Positions 42,499-53,562 of a stretch of 64,000 nucleotides of DNA are shown here, piece after piece. The stretch lies in NCBI GenBank assembly GCA_051955535.1, contig JBQCGP010000051.1, positions 1 through 64,000 on the forward strand, written 5' to 3'. Made by a program: the position numbers and the translations under genes. A model generated the notes under the pieces. The model saw nothing but the letters and a program-made list of their open reading frames with translations. It made no database searches and had not been told where the DNA came from. The stretch comes from 13-2-20CM-68-14 sp051955535 (GTDB taxonomy: Bacteria; Actinomycetota; Thermoleophilia; Gaiellales; Gaiellaceae). Numbering within the stretch: position 1 is the first letter of the stretch; the number at the start of each line of letters is the position of its first letter.

Positions 42499-42717
42499 CT
42501 AAGAGGCTTTCGCTTCTCGGTCGCGCCGATCGAGCCGCTCCTCGAAGCGCCTTCTGAGCTCCTCGCCTGTGCGCAGCACAGCGAACCGGGGCCGGCGAGG
42601 TGGCAGCCGCAGAACGCGAACGTCGTTCCCGCGGTCGCCGTGGCAGCGGGCATAGGCCTCCGCCTCCTGGAGAGGACGCGACCGCCGGCGTTGGCGTCGC
42701 AGGCGCAGGGGAAACAT
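42499..42717 (-). CDS. 72-aa Arg-rich small protein
   Basis: MFPLRLRRQRRRSRPLQEAE, then AYARCHGDRGNDVRVLRLPP and EELRRRFEERLDRRDREAKA. One Cys-x-His, a beta-like VRVLRLPP strand and a charged C-terminal helix. ATG 42717 has GAGG 4 nt upstream and TAGAGT 11 nt upstream (42729-42734 on the complement). It converges on the DUF2469 gene with a 3-nt gap. Not a named family to me, but the pattern looks conserved in related genomes. Confidence 0.55.
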   Translation of the reverse strand: MFPLRLRRQRRRSRPLQEAEAYARCHGDRGNDVRVLRLPPRRPRFAVLRTGEELRRRFEERLDRRDREAKAS

Positions 42718-42756
42718 CTGCCTCGGAGACTCTAGTGCAATAGCCTCGTTTTTTCG

Positions 42757-43515
42757 ATGGCCGGACTGCTCGCTATCGACGTGGGGAACACCCAGACCGC
42801 GCTCGGTTTGTTCGACGGCGGCGAGCTCGCGAAGCGCTGGCGGCTCTCGACCGAGCCCCAACGGACGGGCGACGAGCTCGGCCTCTTTCTGCGAGGGCTG
42901 ATCGAGCTCGCGTCGCTCGACGGTATCTGCCTCTCTTCGACGGTCCCGACCCTCATTCGCTCCTATGAGGAGCTCGCGGCGCAGGTCGGCGCGCAATTGC
43001 TGGTGCTTGGGCCCGGCACGAGGACCGGGATGCCGATCCGCTACGACGATCCGCGTGAGGTCGGGCCCGACCGGATCGCAAACGCGGTCGCGGCGCGCTC
43101 CCGCTACGGCGCGCCGTCCATCGTCGTCGACTTCGGCACCTCGACGAACTTCGACGTCGTCTCGGCCGACGGCGAGTACGTCGGCGGCGTGCTCGCGCCC
43201 GGCATCGAGGTTTCGATGGATGCGCTCTTCGAGCGCGCCGCGCGGCTCATCAAGGTCGATTTCGTGGCTCCCGAGACCGCGATCGGCAAGACCACGGAGT
43301 CGGCGCTGCGGTCGGGCCTCGTTTACGGCTTCGCCGGGCAGGTCGACGGCATCGTCGAGCGGATCCGCGCCGAGCTCGGCGACGAGAGTGCGTTGGTCGT
43401 CGCGACGGGAGGGCTCGCCGAGCTGATCGCGCCGCACGCGGCGACCATCGACAAAGTCGACCAGTTTCTGACTCTCGAGGGTCTGCGTCTTGTCTGGGAT
43501 CTGAATGCCGGTTAG
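42757..43515 (+). CDS. coaX: type III pantothenate kinase
   Basis: First step of coenzyme A synthesis, ASKHA fold. LLAIDVGNTQTALGLFDG, GPDRIANAVAARSRYG, IVVDFGTSTNFDVVSADGEY and GGVLAPGIEVSMDALFERAA are diagnostic; 252 aa. TAGCCT (42741-42746) lies 10 nt before ATG. In Bacillus coaX also neighbours ftsH and fol genes. Confidence 0.96.
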   Translation: MAGLLAIDVGNTQTALGLFDGGELAKRWRLSTEPQRTGDELGLFLRGLIELASLDGICLSSTVPTLIRSYEELAAQVGAQLLVLGPGTRTGMPIRYDDPREVGPDRIANAVAARSRYGAPSIVVDFGTSTNFDVVSADGEYVGGVLAPGIEVSMDALFERAARLIKVDFVAPETAIGKTTESALRSGLVYGFAGQVDGIVERIRAELGDESALVVATGGLAELIAPHAATIDKVDQFLTLEGLRLVWDLNAG

Positions 43516-43558
43516 CGAGTGTCCGCACACTTCGCTGCCGAGTGAAAGCCGAACCGTT

Positions 43559-43597
43559 CAAGTCGTCATGGCGCCGGCGCAGCCGGCGCCGGACTTG
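43559..43597. terminator. large hairpin between convergent coaX and dus
   Basis: GGCGCCGGC-GCA-GCCGGCGCC (43570-43590) is a perfect 9-bp stem, and outer arms CAAGTC/GACTTG (43559-43564, 43592-43597) extend it. Probably a bidirectional stop; no T run. Confidence 0.55.
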
Positions 43598-43602
43598 GAC
43601 GG

Positions 43603-44661
43603 TCAACCGCCGCCGTAGATGGAGATCGGCAAGTCGAGGAGTACCTCATCGCCTTGGGGAAGCTCCTCCTCGAGCCGGGCGAGCACGAACCGCGCTCCCG
43701 GCGCGGCGGCGAAGAGGAGCGATTCGACGTCCGCGATCGCCGGCAGCTGAGTCAGCTCCGCCTTGAAGGCGCGCGGGAAGCGGCCGCGGCCGAGATACCA
43801 GCCGTAGAACTTCTTCAGGAAGCCGGTGGCCCGATGCTCGCCGAGCTCGCGCACGGTCTCTCGCATGAACAGGATCAGCTCGGCGACGACCTCTTCGCGG
43901 GACGGCTCCGCGGTATCGCCGTCGAGGATCTCGCGCAGCGCCCACGGGTTCCCTTGCGCGGCGCGCCCGACCATGACCGCCGCCGCCCCCGTCGTCGCGA
44001 GCACGGCCTGCGCGCGTGAGCGCGAGACGATGTCGCCGGAGGCGACGACGGGAACGTCGACCAGCGAAACCAGTTCCGCCGTCAGCGAGTGGTCGGCCTG
44101 GCCCGTGTACATCTGCTTCGCCGAGCGCGGGTGCAGGGTCAGAGAGGCCGCGCCCGCGTCCACGAGCCGTGGGCCGAGCTCCAGGCACCGGCGGGAGCCG
44201 TTCTCGAGTCCGCGCCGCATCTTCACCGAGACGGGCACGTCGACAGTGGAAGCGACCGCTCCGACGATCCGGGCTGCCCGATCGCCGTCGTCGAGCAGCG
44301 TCGCGCCGGCGCCCGTCTTCGTCACTTTCTTGACCGGGCAGCCGAAGTTGATGTCGACGATGTCCGCACCGGCGTCCTCGACCATCCGCGCCGCCTCGGC
44401 CATGACCGCCGGCTCCGAGCCGAAGATCTGCACCGCCAGCGGCCGCTCGTCGGACGCTATGCGCAGGTACCCGAGCGTGCGCTCATTCCCATGGTGCAGT
44501 CCGGCGCACGAAACCATCTCCGAGCAGACGAGCCCGGCGCCGAAGCGCCGTCCCTGGCGCCGGAAGGCCTGCACGCTGACGCCCGCCATCGGCGCGAGAA
44601 CTAGCCGGCTCGGGATCTGAACCGGCCCGATGTGCCAGGGCTCGTGAAGATTTACCTGCAT
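43603..44661 (-). CDS. dusB: tRNA-dihydrouridine synthase, DusB type
   Basis: FMN enzyme that reduces uridines in the tRNA D-loop. LVLAPMAGVSVQAFR (FMN site), DINFGCPVKKVTKTGAGATL with the catalytic Cys, VKMRRG and TLHPRSAKQMYTGQADHS, then VMVGRAAQGNPW. 352 aa with the helical tRNA-binding tail. ATG 44661 lies 9 nt after TACGAT (44671-44676 on the complement). Confidence 0.94.
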   Translation of the reverse strand: MQVNLHEPWHIGPVQIPSRLVLAPMAGVSVQAFRRQGRRFGAGLVCSEMVSCAGLHHGNERTLGYLRIASDERPLAVQIFGSEPAVMAEAARMVEDAGADIVDINFGCPVKKVTKTGAGATLLDDGDRAARIVGAVASTVDVPVSVKMRRGLENGSRRCLELGPRLVDAGAASLTLHPRSAKQMYTGQADHSLTAELVSLVDVPVVASGDIVSRSRAQAVLATTGAAAVMVGRAAQGNPWALREILDGDTAEPSREEVVAELILFMRETVRELGEHRATGFLKKFYGWYLGRGRFPRAFKAELTQLPAIADVESLLFAAAPGARFVLARLEEELPQGDEVLLDLPISIYGGG

Positions 44662-44689
44662 AGAGCGCAAATCGTAAATACCGATTCGG

Positions 44690-44718
44690 TTGCGACCGTC
44701 TGACTGTATAGCTACTAT
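44690..44718 (+). promoter_or_regulatory. sigma-70-type promoter of greA
   Basis: TTGCGA (44690-44695), a 17-nt spacer and TACTAT (44713-44718). The predicted start near 44725 gives a leader of about 46 nt that contains the attenuator-like hairpin at 44728-44756. Confidence 0.65.
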
Positions 44719-44727
44719 TCCCGCCCG

Positions 44728-44756
44728 CGACGGCGCGCCCAGCGCCGCGTTTTTTT
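44728..44756 (+). terminator. attenuator-like terminator in the greA leader
   Basis: CG-A-CGGCGC, loop GCCCA, GCGCCGCG form an 8-bp stem with one bulged A, running directly into seven Ts (44750-44756). It lies between the greA promoter and the start codon, so transcription should partly stop after about 30 nt. Confidence 0.7.
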
Positions 44757-44770
44757 CGGAAAGGGCAGTT

Positions 44771-45244
44771 GTGAAGGACGTCATCCTTACTCCACAGGGG
44801 TACAAGAAGCTCCAAGAGGAGATCGAGTACCTGTCGAACGACAAGCGGCGTGAGGTCGCCGACCGCATCCGGATCGCGCGTGAATTCGGCGACATCGCCG
44901 AGAACGCCGAGTACGACGACGCCAAGAACGAGCAGGCGCTGCTCGAGCATCGGATCGCGAAGCTCGAGGAGCAGCTCCGCCACGCCAAGGTGATCAACAA
45001 GAAGGACGTGGCGAAGGACGTCGTCTCGGTCGGCTCGAAGGTCAAGCTGCGCGACGTCGCCGGAAAGCAGACCGTCGAGTACCAGATCGTCGGCTCTGCG
45101 GAGGCGAACCCTGCGCAGAACAAGCTTTCGAACGAGTCGCCCGTCGGCAAGGCGATCATCGGCCACAAGAAGGGCGAGACCGTCGAGGTCAGCGCTCCCC
45201 GCGGCGCAACGAAGTACAAGATCCTCGAGATAAAGGCCGCTTGA
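44771..45244 (+). CDS. greA: transcription elongation factor GreA
   Basis: Stimulates RNA cleavage by backtracked RNA polymerase. 157 aa: N-terminal coiled coil with the acidic tip GDIAENAEYDDAKNEQ and a C-terminal domain (SNESPVGKAIIGHKKGETVE). GTG 44771 follows AAAGGG. The leader carries a terminator (44728-44756), reminiscent of GraL in E. coli greA. A hairpin at 45258-45276 follows the gene. Confidence 0.96.
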   Translation: MKDVILTPQGYKKLQEEIEYLSNDKRREVADRIRIAREFGDIAENAEYDDAKNEQALLEHRIAKLEEQLRHAKVINKKDVAKDVVSVGSKVKLRDVAGKQTVEYQIVGSAEANPAQNKLSNESPVGKAIIGHKKGETVEVSAPRGATKYKILEIKAA

Positions 45245-45257
45245 CCGAAGAAAGTCC

Positions 45258-45276
45258 GGCCGCGCTCCGCGCGGCC
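45258..45276. terminator. hairpin after greA
   Basis: GGCCGCGC-TCC-GCGCGGCC, a perfect 8-bp stem 13 nt after the greA stop. A second imperfect hairpin (GCGGAGG...CCTCCGC) lies at about 45319-45345 next to the convergent dipeptidase end. Confidence 0.55.
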
Positions 45277-45351
45277 ATGACGACTTTGTTCGGCGTCCCT
45301 AACGGAGTGCGCCTGTGTGCGGAGGCGGGCAAAGCCCACCTCCGCGACGAG

Positions 45352-46413
45352 TTACGGCTCCCATGTTTGTCCCAGCACGCGGAGCCAGTTGCCGTGAGCG
45401 ACCTTGGCTACGTCTGTCTTCGAGTAGCCGCGCTCGCCTAGAGCCTCGACGACGCGCGGTAGGCCCGCGGCGTCGGCGAGCTCGTTCGGGACCTTGGCGC
45501 CGTCGAAGTCGGAGCCGAAAGCGACGTGGTCGACGCCGATCCGGCCGACGACGTGGTCGACGTGGTCGATCACGCGCGCGAGTGGCGTCGCGAGCTCGAT
45601 CCCACCTTTCTCGGTGAGCATTCCCGCGTGGTAGGTGATACCGACGATGCCGCCGGTGCGGCCGACCTCGTCGATCTGCGTGTCGGTCAGGTTGCGGGAG
45701 TTGGGCGAGAGCGCATGAGCATTCGAATGCGTGGCGACGAGCGGCGCCTCCGACGTGGCGGCGACATCCCAAAAGCCGTGCTCGGCCAGGTGCGAGAGGT
45801 CGAGCAGGATCCCGAGGCGGTTGCATGCGGCGACGAGCCCCTTGCCGGCGTCCGTGAGGCCTTCGCCGACGTCCGGCGAGGAGGGGAAGCGGAACGGCAC
45901 GCCGTTTGCGAACGCGTTCGGCCGTGCCCAGACCAGCCCGAGCGAGCGGAGGCCGCGCTCGTAGAAGTCTTCGAGATTCTCGAGGTGCGGGTCGATCGGC
46001 TCCGCGCCCTCGAAGTGAAGGATTGCAGCCGGCGGCCCGCCGTCCAGGGCAGCCTCGACGTCGGCGAGCGCACGCACACGCCTGACGCCCCCGGCCGCCA
46101 CGAGCTCGTCGAGGAGGTCGATCATCGCGCCGGCCTCGCGCATTGCGTAGCCAGTCGGAATGGGGCCTGCTAGGGGCTGGGCGTAAGGCGGCGTCCGGTC
46201 CGGAATTTTCGCGGCTGCGCGCTCCCCCTCCGACTCCGGCAGCACGAATACCGCGAAGAAGCCGGCCGCGAAGGCGCCTTCGGCTGCACGCACGAGGTCG
46301 AGGTGGCCTTCGTCGCGACGGCTCAGGAAGGGAAGCGGCCCTTCTCCTCGGAGGCGGAGCCGGAGGAGAACATCGTTGTGCCCATCGATAAAGGGAACCC
46401 GATCGGCTGCCAT
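45352..46413 (-). CDS. membrane dipeptidase (peptidase M19, renal dipeptidase family)
   Basis: 353 aa binuclear zinc peptidase fold: FIDGHNDVLLRLR (HxD metal ligands), ILHFEGAEPI with the bridging Glu, LLDLSHLAEHGFWDVA, PLVATHSNAHAL and VAFGSDFDG. No signal peptide, so cytoplasmic. TAGCTT lies 9 nt before the ATG (46423-46428 on the complement). Likely hydrolyses dipeptides, possibly D-amino-acid containing ones. Confidence 0.93.
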   Translation of the reverse strand: MAADRVPFIDGHNDVLLRLRLRGEGPLPFLSRRDEGHLDLVRAAEGAFAAGFFAVFVLPESEGERAAAKIPDRTPPYAQPLAGPIPTGYAMREAGAMIDLLDELVAAGGVRRVRALADVEAALDGGPPAAILHFEGAEPIDPHLENLEDFYERGLRSLGLVWARPNAFANGVPFRFPSSPDVGEGLTDAGKGLVAACNRLGILLDLSHLAEHGFWDVAATSEAPLVATHSNAHALSPNSRNLTDTQIDEVGRTGGIVGITYHAGMLTEKGGIELATPLARVIDHVDHVVGRIGVDHVAFGSDFDGAKVPNELADAAGLPRVVEALGERGYSKTDVAKVAHGNWLRVLGQTWEP

Positions 46414-46561
46414 CGCCCCGCAAAGCTAAAGGGTTCACGCGCATCACCTGGGGTCCCACCGCGCCCGCCCACAATCGATCCTATTCGGGAAATTCAGACG
46501 GAAGGGTGACACGATCGTGCCGAAACCGTCACAACGGCAGGCCCGTTAGGCTCGCGCGGCG

Positions 46562-47923
46562 ATGAGCCTCCCCAAGCGCTTCCCTGACCGCGACGAGGTC
46601 GCCGCGGTCCGCGCCGAGGCCGAGCGGCTCGAGCCTGGTGCCGAGGCCGACGACAAACGCCGGGTCGCCGGGCGAGTCATGGGCCGCCGCGAGATGGGGA
46701 AGCTGGTCTTCCTCGACCTCGTCGACCGCTCCGGCCGGATCCAGCTCCTCTGTGACACGAGTCGCACGGGGGAGATCGATGTCGACCTCGGCGACATCGT
46801 CGGTGTGACCGGGTCGCCGGCCCGCGCGAGACGCGGTGAACCCAGCCTGGCAGTCGACGAGCTCGAGCTCCTGGCGAAGATCACGCGGCCGTTGCCGGAC
46901 ACCTTCCACGGCGTCACCGACGTCGAGACGCGCTACCGGCAGCGTTACCTCGACCTGCTCGTGAACGAGGAGACGCGGGCCGAGTTCGAGCTTCGCACCC
47001 GCATCGTCACGGCGGTTCGGCGTTATCTCGACGCCGCCGGCTTCCTCGAGGTGGAGACGCCGGTTATGCAGCCGCGCTACGGCGGCGCTTTCGCCGATCC
47101 GTTCGTCACGCACTACAACGCGCTGGACGCCGACTACTACCTTCGGATCGCCACGGAGCTCTACCTGAAGCGGCTGATCGTCGGCGGGCTCGAGAAGGTC
47201 TACGAGCTCGGCAAGGACTTCCGGAACGAAGGCATGTCCTACAAGCACGCCCCCGAGTTCACGATGGTCGAGTGGTACGAGGCCTACACCGACTACCGCG
47301 ACCAGATGGAACGGATCGAGCAGCTCATCGAGACCGTCGCCCGCGAGACGACCGGCGGCACTGAGGTCACGTTCCGGGGTCACGAAATCGACCTGAAGGC
47401 TCCCTGGCGACGGCTCAAGCTGGTCGATGCCCTCGAGGAGCATGGCCTTTGGACGCGCGACCCCGACGAGCTGCGCTCGAGGCTGAACGAGCGCGACGTC
47501 GACACGTCGCAGGACCGGAGCTGGGCACAGCTCGTCGACCACGCACTCAGCCACTTCGTCGAGCCCTCCCTGATCGAGCCGACCATCCTGCACGATTATC
47601 CCGTCGAGCTCTCGCCGTTCGCGCGACCGACGGAGGAGGACCCGTCGATCGTCGAGCGCTTCGAGTACTTCGTCGGCGGCATGGAGCTCGGGAACGCCTT
47701 CACCGAGATCAACGACTCGGCCGAGCAGGCCGCGCGGTTCGAGCAACAAGCCGCGGAGGTCGGGGGCGAGCCGGGGGATCCCGACTACGTCGAGGCGCTC
47801 GCTTACGGGATGCCGCCGACCGGCGGGCTCGGGCTCGGCATCGATCGGCTGACGATGGTGCTCGCCGGCCTCGACAACGTCCGAGACGTCATCCTGTTTC
47901 CCGCGTTGCGGGAGCGCGGCTAG
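46562..47923 (+). CDS. lysS: lysyl-tRNA synthetase, class II
   Basis: 453 aa: OB-fold anticodon domain (RVAGRVMGRREMGKLVFLDL), motif 1 (FLEVETPVMQP), motif 2 (YELGKDFRNEGMSYKHAPEF) and motif 3 (GLGLGIDRLTMVLAG). TAGGCT (46547-46552) lies 9 nt before ATG. Its 3' end overlaps the convergent epimerase gene by 35 nt. It lacks the C-terminal lysX extension of mycobacteria. Confidence 0.97.
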   Translation: MSLPKRFPDRDEVAAVRAEAERLEPGAEADDKRRVAGRVMGRREMGKLVFLDLVDRSGRIQLLCDTSRTGEIDVDLGDIVGVTGSPARARRGEPSLAVDELELLAKITRPLPDTFHGVTDVETRYRQRYLDLLVNEETRAEFELRTRIVTAVRRYLDAAGFLEVETPVMQPRYGGAFADPFVTHYNALDADYYLRIATELYLKRLIVGGLEKVYELGKDFRNEGMSYKHAPEFTMVEWYEAYTDYRDQMERIEQLIETVARETTGGTEVTFRGHEIDLKAPWRRLKLVDALEEHGLWTRDPDELRSRLNERDVDTSQDRSWAQLVDHALSHFVEPSLIEPTILHDYPVELSPFARPTEEDPSIVERFEYFVGGMELGNAFTEINDSAEQAARFEQQAAEVGGEPGDPDYVEALAYGMPPTGGLGLGIDRLTMVLAGLDNVRDVILFPALRERG

Positions 47924-48938
47924 TCCCAGCCGAGCGTTCCGACTCGATCACGTCGGTGAGGATGTCGTCGAGCGAGCGCGTCGGCGCCCATCCGATCGCG
48001 GCCCGAATCTTCTCGATCGACGGTTCCCGGTGCAGCGTGTCCTCGATCCCGAGGCCGTAGACCTCGCCGTAGGGGACGAAGCTCAGCTCAGAACGCGCAC
48101 CGGTCATCGCCCTGATTCGCTCGGCCAGCTCGATGATCCTGACGCGTTCGGTTGAACCGACGTTGAACACGGCGCCCGAGAGCTCGCGGTGCTCCATCAG
48201 CCCTCTCAGCGCCAGGATCGTGTCGGCAACGTGGCAGAACGACCGGGTCTGAGTGCCGTCACCGTGGATCTCGATCGGTTCGCCGGCGAGCGCGCGAGAG
48301 ACGAAGCGGGGAATGACCATCCCGTACTGGCCGCTCTGGCGCGGCCCCACCGTGTTGAACAGGCGCGCGACGATCGAGTCGAGCCCGCGCTCCAGGTGCC
48401 AGGCGAAGGCGAGATGCTCGTCCATCGCCTTCGAGTCGGCGTAGAGCCACCGCTTCTCCGTCGTCGGCCCGTAGATGCGGCGATCGTCCTCGCTGAGCGG
48501 CCGCTCGTCGCGATGGTCACCGTAGATCTCAGAGCTCGAGGCGACGAGCACGCGCCGGCCGAAACGGGCGCAGTACTCGAGTACCGTCTCCGTGCCCTGC
48601 ACATTCGTGACCATCGTGTGGACGGGCTGCTCGACGATCAGGCGGACGCCGACGGCCGCGGCGAGGTGGTAGACGACGTCGCAGCGGTTGACGAGCTCGC
48701 TGACGACCGACTGCGAGAGGATCGACTCGACGACGAGGTGGAAGTCCGGCCGCTCTTCGAGATGGGCGATGTTCGACCGCGTGCCCGTCGAGAGGTCGTC
48801 GAGGGCGAAGAGCTCCCAGCCGTCGGACAGGAGGAGCTCCGCGAGGTGCGATCCGATGAAGCCGGCGCCGCCGGTGACGAGCGCTTTCGGCTGGGCCGCG
48901 TCACGAGCGCGCAAAGCGCCCCAAAGCGTACATTTCAA
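47889..48938 (-). CDS. NAD-dependent epimerase/dehydratase (SDR), nucleotide-sugar type
   Basis: 349 aa extended SDR. NAD motif ALVTGGAGFIGSHLAELLL, DDLSTGTRSNI, LVASSSEIYG with the catalytic Ser, and YADSKAMDEH (YxxxK). RLFNTVGPRQSGQYGMVIPR is typical of UDP-glucuronate decarboxylases and UDP-glucose epimerase relatives. The product is not fixed by sequence alone. The first 18 residues are extra; AAGG 7 nt before ATG 48938 supports the start. Confidence 0.88.
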   Translation of the reverse strand: MKCTLWGALRARDAAQPKALVTGGAGFIGSHLAELLLSDGWELFALDDLSTGTRSNIAHLEERPDFHLVVESILSQSVVSELVNRCDVVYHLAAAVGVRLIVEQPVHTMVTNVQGTETVLEYCARFGRRVLVASSSEIYGDHRDERPLSEDDRRIYGPTTEKRWLYADSKAMDEHLAFAWHLERGLDSIVARLFNTVGPRQSGQYGMVIPRFVSRALAGEPIEIHGDGTQTRSFCHVADTILALRGLMEHRELSGAVFNVGSTERVRIIELAERIRAMTGARSELSFVPYGEVYGLGIEDTLHREPSIEKIRAAIGWAPTRSLDDILTDVIESERSAGTSRAPATRETG

Positions 48939-49087
48939 GCCTTACGGAGCCGACTCTGGAGCCTGTCGGAAGGGCCAAGTAACGGATCGGTAAAGGTGAC
49001 CCGGACGGGCTACGGCGTCCCCCGGAGGGTTCGCTACAGTGGGCTGGCGCTAAGGCGTAGGGTCCTGGTAGCCGAGAGAGGAAGTAC

Positions 49088-51619
<2,532 letters not shown>

Positions 51620-51676
51620 CGAAGCGGCGACACGGAGGCCGCCGCCTCGCTTCCCTGGGGGAGGGGACTTCGCGAG

Positions 51677-52249
51677 CTAACCCCGCACGTAGAGGAAGTT
51701 GCCGACGCCGAACGAGCCGTGCCGGTAGTCGCCGCTCCGCGAGTGCCAGCCGTCATGGACGCGCCGTAGGTCGCTCGGGTTCCCCGCCCGCGAGACCTTG
51801 ATGCATCCGTTCGAGTAGTAGTCGTAGTCGCCCTCCCAGCAGTACGGATCGTCGTAGGCGGTCGGGCAGTATTGGCCCTGCGCGGCGGTCTCCTCTGAGT
51901 GGATGAAGAGCTCGCTGCGCCACGTCCCGTTCCAGCAGGGCTTGTTGGAGAGGTAGAAGACCCGGCCCTTGATCGTCCCGTCGTAGTTGCTCCAATGGCC
52001 CCACAGGTCGTACCAGCCCGTCGGCAGCCACCCGTGCGCGACCCAGCAGGCGTCGGTGGAGGTGCCGGAACCGGCGCGCCAGGTCTGGGTTGTGATGAAC
52101 CCGCCGCCGTAATCCGTCGCGATCGTCAGGGGCGACCACGTGTTCGACTGTCGGGTGAACTCGAACCAGGTTCGGTAGGCAGACGCGTTCGCCGGGATGG
52201 CCAACGCAGCCGCAGCCAGGACGCCTGCAATTGCGGCTCGCACGTTCAT
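51677..52249 (-). CDS. secreted L,D-transpeptidase-like (YkuD-type) protein
   Basis: 190 aa. The signal peptide (MNVRAAIAGVLAAAALAIPA) is followed by an aromatic/Trp-rich beta region and a C-terminal block LFIHSEETAAQG ... YYSNGCIKVSRAGNPSDLRR. His and the NGCIKVS Cys are spaced like the HG...SHGCIR catalytic pair of L,D-transpeptidases, but the flanks are divergent, so this is a family guess. Extra Cys residues suggest disulfides. AAGGAGGT precedes the ATG, and the start overlaps the stop of the upstream gene (TGATG). Confidence 0.55.
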   Translation of the reverse strand: MNVRAAIAGVLAAAALAIPANASAYRTWFEFTRQSNTWSPLTIATDYGGGFITTQTWRAGSGTSTDACWVAHGWLPTGWYDLWGHWSNYDGTIKGRVFYLSNKPCWNGTWRSELFIHSEETAAQGQYCPTAYDDPYCWEGDYDYYSNGCIKVSRAGNPSDLRRVHDGWHSRSGDYRHGSFGVGNFLYVRG

Positions 52250-53430
52250 CAGTGACCTCCTTCGGTGCCGGAATCGTCGACCTGGCGAAGCCAATCCTTG
52301 GCCGGTGCCGCGTCGGTCCGCTCGCACGTTCTGGCGATGCGGTCGCACAGCAGAAGAAACGAGACTCCGCCGCTGCCGTGCGCCGGCGGCACGTCCGCGC
52401 TAGCGGCGATTTGGTTACCCGCGTCGTCGACGAAGCGGGGCTCCTGCACCCCGACCGGGAACTGCGCGTGGTCGAGGCTGAGCACCTGCTCGAGCGTGAG
52501 AGAACTGGGGCCGACGTTGAAAACCGCGAGCCCGGCGCTCGCCGGCGCGACGATGTGATCTCCGACCCACGAGCCCGAATACGCAACCCAGCGCAGCGAG
52601 GGCGTCGCAGTCGTCACGTCAATCCACAACTGCTCGCGACCGGTCGCGATATCGAGGACACGGACGCTCGTCGAGTCCTCGCCGAGGACGGCCACGCGGG
52701 CTGCGTCCGGGCTGACCGCGATCGCGGTTCCTTCGGCGAGCGAGCGGATCTTGCCCGGCGCTTCGGCGACGAGCAGTTCCGTCTTCTCGCCTAGGCCGAT
52801 CCGGTAGAACAGCAGCCTGTTGCCGGCCCACGCGTAGACGACGTAGTGGGCGGGCGCATCCGACCAGGAGACGTCGCGACCATGGACGCTCTTCCGCACG
52901 ACCACGTGCCCGTCGTACGAGGGACCGGCGCGGAAGACGGGATCCACGGCCTGTACGAACGCGATCGCGCCGTCGTGGCGCCACGCGGCGGAGTAGGCGC
53001 CGCGTGCAAGCAGGAAGTCCTTGCCCTGGCCGTCGTGCATGCGCAGCGACGGCACGCCGAGCGCGGCACCCTCCTCGATTCCCTGCGCCGAGAACGACCG
53101 CTCAGGATCGACCAGCCTCAGCTCCTGCCAAGTGTTGTAAGCGATGAGAGTGCCGTCGCTCGAGCGGACGGCAACCGGCGAGAGCGGGCCCATCATCGAC
53201 CCCGAGACGGAGGCGCCGAGTTTGCTGGGGACTCCCTTCTCGTCCACCAACGTCGTGCCTCGAACGACCGCTCCCGGGGGCTTCTTTAGGCCGGCGTGGA
53301 CGCTGAGCGGGCCCGTTCTCGGCACCGCGCCGTGTGCGCCGAAGACTCCGATGCCCACAATCACGGCGACGCTGACGCCGACGATCACCACCGCGGCGAC
53401 TGCGGTACGGGCTCCGAAAACTCGTTTCAT
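52249..53430 (-). CDS. membrane-anchored beta-propeller-like protein
   Basis: 393 aa. An N-terminal membrane segment (AVAAVVIVGVSVAVIVGIGV) anchors an extracytoplasmic domain with repeats such as GTAIAVSPDAARVAVLGEDS and GAIAFVQAVDP typical of TolB/WD-like propellers (SPDG-type loops). A Cys pair (CDRIARTC) lies near the C-terminus. ATG 53430 follows AAGGAGGA. It is cotranscribed with the L,D-transpeptidase-like gene, which suggests an envelope role. No catalytic motif seen. Confidence 0.62.
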   Translation of the reverse strand: MKRVFGARTAVAAVVIVGVSVAVIVGIGVFGAHGAVPRTGPLSVHAGLKKPPGAVVRGTTLVDEKGVPSKLGASVSGSMMGPLSPVAVRSSDGTLIAYNTWQELRLVDPERSFSAQGIEEGAALGVPSLRMHDGQGKDFLLARGAYSAAWRHDGAIAFVQAVDPVFRAGPSYDGHVVVRKSVHGRDVSWSDAPAHYVVYAWAGNRLLFYRIGLGEKTELLVAEAPGKIRSLAEGTAIAVSPDAARVAVLGEDSTSVRVLDIATGREQLWIDVTTATPSLRWVAYSGSWVGDHIVAPASAGLAVFNVGPSSLTLEQVLSLDHAQFPVGVQEPRFVDDAGNQIAASADVPPAHGSGGVSFLLLCDRIARTCERTDAAPAKDWLRQVDDSGTEGGH

Positions 53431-53562
53431 GCGTCCTCCTTTGTCGACCGCTTCGACGGTACGCGCGGCGGAGGTCCTGATCGTTGTCTATGCAGAAAAC
53501 GAAACCGAATCGACACAGAACGGTCACAGGTGGCGTCGGACCCCCCGCCTACACTCGTCGTC

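Noticed and set aside
45319..45345. Hairpin with GCGGAGG/CCTCCGC arms as a regulatory element
   Set aside because: Imperfect and placed at the end of convergent genes, so most simply part of the termination region.
48939..49087. CIRCE or HspR (HAIR) heat-shock operator before clpC
   Set aside because: No TTAGCACTC/GAGTGCTAA or CTTGAGT/ACTCAAG inverted repeat is present.
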